Positions 5,144 to 7,693 of a stretch of DNA of 7,693 bases are shown here, in pieces (the stretch's first letter is position 1; every line of letters starts with the position of its first letter). The notes beneath the pieces were generated by a model that worked only from the letters and a program-made list of their open reading frames with translations, was not told the origin of the DNA and did no database searches. Source of the DNA: CAZVWH01 sp964631175 (GTDB taxonomy: Bacteria; Planctomycetota; Phycisphaerae; Sedimentisphaerales; Anaerobacaceae); assembly GCA_964631175.1 (NCBI GenBank), contig CAZVWH010000119.1, positions 1-7,693 of the forward strand, read 5' to 3'. Both the position numbers and the translations under genes were made by a program.

Positions 5144-7222
5144 ATGTGCAAAAATCTGAAAACCAGCCTTTATGGAAAGAAATCCACCTGTGGCGGATTG
5201 ATTTATCTAATTCCTATTATGCTGGTGCTCAGTCCGGCATCCATAACATACGGCTATCTGCTGGGTGACTGGGAAAATGATATGGATGATTGGTCCAACG
5301 CCAATGCTGGTGCCCAGATTAGCTATAGCACAACCGGCGCCACATTAAACGAGTATAGCCTCAGGATCAGCGCTCCGGGAAACTGGACTAATGCTATAAT
5401 ATACGACATTATAAGCAACAATATGATCGACGAATTCAGAGACAGCCGGAAGATATCGGTGGATATTACCCGGCCGGCTTCCGAGTGGATGGGTTCAGGC
5501 GCCTATTGCGAAATCTTTCTTTGCGTCAATGCAGGTGGTAATGGATGGAGCCTATGGCAAAACATCGAGCAGACAGCACCCTGGAGTCCTGCACAGGGCG
5601 ACGAGCCGATTAACTTCACTTACGACTACACTATAGCTGTGCCTCAAATCGATCTTGATAACCTCACATACTTGCAGCTTTTCTTCTGCACGAATTACGA
5701 TCCCCTGTACACCAGCGGCGTTTACTACATCGATAACCTGCGAATGTACAGCAATTTGGTGGCCTATAATCCGAATCCGGAAGACAGCTCTCCAGAGGTG
5801 CGGATTGATCCGACACTGAGCTGGATGCCGGGCTTGTTCGCTGATATCCACAACGTATATTTCGGGTCTGTTTTTGATGATGTCAATGACGTCAATACAG
5901 CCAGCTTAGCTGACTATCAAGACGTCACTTTCGCCAATATTGACGTCAGTAACTTTAAGCCCGGAACCTTGGAATTCAACTCAACCTACCACTGGCGTGT
6001 CGATGAGGTTAATGACGCTCATCCAGATGAACTTTGGAAAGGTACTGTCTGGAGCTTTACTACGGGAAATTTCATCGTTGTAGATGACTTTGAAGACTAT
6101 AACGACACAACCAATAGGATATACTATACATGGGCGGACTATGGTGTGAATAACACCGGCATGACTGTGGGGCACATTGCTCCGCCATTTGCCGAAAAGC
6201 AGATAGTTCATAGTGATTATCAATCAATGTACATGCGTTACGACAACGATGGCACTGTAAACGAGGGGACAGACCTGGAACAGGCTGGGACACTACTTTA
6301 TTCTGAGGCTCAACGAACGTGGGAAGCTCCGCAGGATTGGACAAGAGAAAACGCCGAGTCCTTAACGCTGTGGTTCAGAGGTATTCCTGCATCTGTCGGC
6401 AGCTTTTCCTTCGACCCGGCTCAGGACGGGACGGCTGGGCCACCAATCATAATGACAGCAGCCGGTGCGGATATCTGGGGCACGTCAGATGAGTTTCACT
6501 TCGCCTATAAACAATTCTCCGGCGTTGGGAGCATAACAGCTAAGGTAGTCAGCGTAAGTAACACTAACTCCTGGGCCAAGGCAGGTGTGATGCTTCGCGA
6601 GACGTTGTCTGCGGATTCCAAATACACTATGATGGTCGTCACGCCCGGTAACGGAATTTCTTTCCAATACCGTAGTACCGTTAGCGGTGGCAGTGAGGAA
6701 GTTACACAAGCTGGGCTTACCGCACCGTACTGGGTTAGATTGACCCGCAGCGGTAACACATTCACAGGTGAATATTCTGCCAACGGCGCTACCTGGCAAA
6801 TATTGGATTCGTTGACAATACCAATGTTCTCGAACGTCTATGCAGGCTTAGCCTTAACCAGCCACAACACTATTGAAACATGCACAGCCGAGTTCTCTGA
6901 TGTTGTTATTAGCGGTACAGTCACAGGTGATTGGCAGTCGCAGGATATTGGTATAGAAAGTAATATTCCTGAGCCAATGTACATAGTTCTGGCCGACAGT
7001 GCCGGCAATAGTGCATTGATTAAAAACCCCGACCCGGCTGCATCAGCCATAGGGAGCTGGACGGAGTGGAATATTCCTTTTGCTGACTTTACCAGTGTGA
7101 ATCCACAAGATATCAAGAAGATAACCATTGGTGTCGGTGATGAAGCCGATACACCCCTTAGGGGTGCAGGTACGCTGTACATTGATGATATAAGGCTATA
7201 TAGGCCCACACCTGTGCAATAA
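5144..7222 (+). CDS. large secreted multidomain beta-sandwich protein, probable carbohydrate-binding or adhesive
   Basis: A 692-residue exported protein of unproven function. Its Sec signal peptide has a basic n-region, hydrophobic core LIYLIPIMLVL and likely cleavage after ITYG (37). Residues about 38-203 form a jelly-roll, galactose-binding-like module (GDWENDMDDW ... YYIDNLRMY). Residues 206-308 form a fibronectin-III-like domain (NPNPEDSSPEVRIDPTLSW ... TYHWRVDEVNDA ... WSFTTG). Residues 309-428 begin a second jelly-roll (FIVVDDFEDYND, ESLTLWFRG), which resumes at about 593-687 (DWQSQD ... YIDDIRLYRP). Between them, about 430-591 resembles a concanavalin-type DUF1349-like domain (SWAKAGVMLRETLSADSKYT, YWVRLTRSGNTFTGEYSANG). 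No catalytic motif is seen. It ends at RPTPVQ without an anchor, dockerin or PEP-CTERM tail. AAGGAGGA lies 5 nt before the ATG, so the start is firm. A hairpin follows the stop. Confidence 0.85.
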   Translation: MCKNLKTSLYGKKSTCGGLIYLIPIMLVLSPASITYGYLLGDWENDMDDWSNANAGAQISYSTTGATLNEYSLRISAPGNWTNAIIYDIISNNMIDEFRDSRKISVDITRPASEWMGSGAYCEIFLCVNAGGNGWSLWQNIEQTAPWSPAQGDEPINFTYDYTIAVPQIDLDNLTYLQLFFCTNYDPLYTSGVYYIDNLRMYSNLVAYNPNPEDSSPEVRIDPTLSWMPGLFADIHNVYFGSVFDDVNDVNTASLADYQDVTFANIDVSNFKPGTLEFNSTYHWRVDEVNDAHPDELWKGTVWSFTTGNFIVVDDFEDYNDTTNRIYYTWADYGVNNTGMTVGHIAPPFAEKQIVHSDYQSMYMRYDNDGTVNEGTDLEQAGTLLYSEAQRTWEAPQDWTRENAESLTLWFRGIPASVGSFSFDPAQDGTAGPPIIMTAAGADIWGTSDEFHFAYKQFSGVGSITAKVVSVSNTNSWAKAGVMLRETLSADSKYTMMVVTPGNGISFQYRSTVSGGSEEVTQAGLTAPYWVRLTRSGNTFTGEYSANGATWQILDSLTIPMFSNVYAGLALTSHNTIETCTAEFSDVVISGTVTGDWQSQDIGIESNIPEPMYIVLADSAGNSALIKNPDPAASAIGSWTEWNIPFADFTSVNPQDIKKITIGVGDEADTPLRGAGTLYIDDIRLYRPTPVQ

Positions 7223-7233
7223 CATTGATTTGA

Positions 7234-7275
7234 CTCCGGCCAATGCCAGCCGGAGCCGGACGATTGAAAATTTTT
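7234..7275 (+). terminator. probable terminator hairpin after the exoprotein gene
   Basis: A 7-bp GC-rich stem CTCCGGC (7234-7240) with GCCGGAG (7249-7255) and an 8-nt loop lies 11 bp after the stop codon. A run of five T (7271-7275) follows only after 15 nt, so it is not a textbook intrinsic terminator. Confidence 0.45.
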
Positions 7276-7330
7276 GATGTTTGCCTTATGCTGGAAATTG
7301 CTGTGGATAGCAAGTGCTTTAGCCCGTCCC

Positions 7331-7515
7331 TTCGACAAGCTCAGGGCAGGCTCTGAGCCGTGGACTAAGCCATCTCCGCCTGGGGACCCCTTACGGGGCC
7401 TTACGGCAGGTCGAAGGATGTGTGGCCAAAGCATGTTGATAATAATTTTAACTTTTTTGCCCGCTGCCCCCCCGCTCTTGTCTTCGACAAGAAGACGCAG
7501 GGGGAGACGCAGGGG
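7331..7515. repeat. REP-like repeat cluster between the two secreted-protein genes
   Basis: The stretch holds GCTCAG/CTGAGC arms (7339-7344, 7353-7358) within a CTTCGACAAGCTCAGG-type palindrome and a CCCC-TTAC-GGGG hairpin near 7388. It also has CTTGTC-TTC-GACAAG (7477-7491) and a direct repeat AGACGCAGGGG (7493-7503 and 7505-7515, period 12). The minus-strand translation of the first palindrome is the familiar spurious ALSLSKG peptide, a known by-product of such repeats. Frames at 7274-7549 (plus) and 6838-7575 (minus) are therefore not genes. The repeats end only 6 bp before the next ribosome binding site. Confidence 0.65.
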
Positions 7516-7533
7516 CATGAGAGGAGAAGTGTT

Positions 7534-7693
7534 ATGTGTAGAAAATTGATTTATGCGCAGCATGGCATGCGCCATTTGGTTTGTTTTGGTTTGGTGATGA
7601 GCCTGCTTGCTATAAGCATAGCTGAAGGTGTTGACCCAAGCCTTGTCGGCTGGTGGAAGCTCGACGAAACCTCCGGCACTATTGCTGCTGATT
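7534..7693 (+). CDS. secreted LamG-domain protein, N-terminal fragment cut by window edge
   Basis: Only the first 53 codons are present; the frame is open to the edge. GAGGAG (7521-7526) lies 7 nt before the ATG. The start MCRKLIYAQHG and a hydrophobic core LVCFGLVMSLLAISIA form a Sec signal peptide, with cleavage probably near residue 29-32. The mature part begins VDPSLVGWWKLDETSGTIAAD (32-52). This opening is typical of LamG/laminin-G-like concanavalin domains in secreted planctomycete proteins, where a sugar-binding role is usually inferred. It starts with MC plus a basic residue, like the 692-residue protein upstream, and follows it in the same direction. It may be part of a larger exoprotein cluster. 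What follows the first domain cannot be seen. Confidence 0.8.
   Translation, partial: MCRKLIYAQHGMRHLVCFGLVMSLLAISIAEGVDPSLVGWWKLDETSGTIAAD

Noticed and set aside
7274..7549. 91-codon plus-strand frame
   Set aside because: It is a translation of the REP-like repeats and overlaps the start of the LamG gene in another frame.
6838..7575. 245-codon minus-strand frame
   Set aside because: It is antisense to the exoprotein gene and then crosses the repeat cluster, giving the typical spurious ALSLSKG peptide; no ribosome site or domain.
1..7693. Defence system, prophage or intact insertion sequence
   Set aside because: No nuclease, helicase, toxin-antitoxin, integrase, transposase or phage structural gene is recognisable in any frame.

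Overview
The window looks like a chromosomal accessory stretch of a planctomycete-like bacterium, most likely of the Phycisphaerae/Sedimentisphaerales type. The best evidence is the pair of secreted proteins at the right end. They carry beta-sandwich modules with phrases familiar from that group (HWRVDEVNDA, VVDDFEDYND, SLVGWWKLDE). This is recognition from memory, not a database result. Base composition is moderate to AT-rich, and intergenic spaces are long and crowded with small imperfect palindromes.

Left part, minus strand (1-2102): a tRNA-Arg(TCG) with a good housekeeping promoter; a FliA/WhiG-family flagellar sigma factor; and a small divergent FlgB-like rod protein. The sigma gene is best started at a GTG at 1155 behind a strong Shine-Dalgarno. 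That start lies below a near-consensus sigma-28 promoter (TAAAGTTA-N11-GTCGATAG, 1356-1382), so the gene probably activates itself. The two flagellar genes are separated by about 300 bp that holds a 113-bp nested palindrome.

Middle (2103-3525): about 1.4 kb with no convincing gene. It holds a 133-bp MITE-like palindrome sharing its terminal ATTGCGA with the one at 1483-1595, a cluster of inverted repeats built on GCGAAGG/CCTTCGC, and an unexplained block of three consecutive hairpins at 3279-3370. At 3454 there is a sigma-28-like -10 (TCCGATAA) in position to drive the next gene.

Right part, plus strand (3526-7693): a GAF-GGDEF diguanylate cyclase with intact catalytic motif and intact inhibitory I-site; a 535-bp spacer without a credible gene; a 692-residue secreted multidomain protein; another repeat-rich spacer; and the start of a second secreted protein opening with a LamG-type domain, cut by the window edge.

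A reasonable but unproven reading is a motility/surface module. A self-activating flagellar sigma factor and a rod protein lie beside a c-di-GMP synthase that may belong to the same sigma regulon, followed by secreted, probably carbohydrate-binding or adhesive proteins. I did not find a clear new defence system, CRISPR array, phage or intact transposon.
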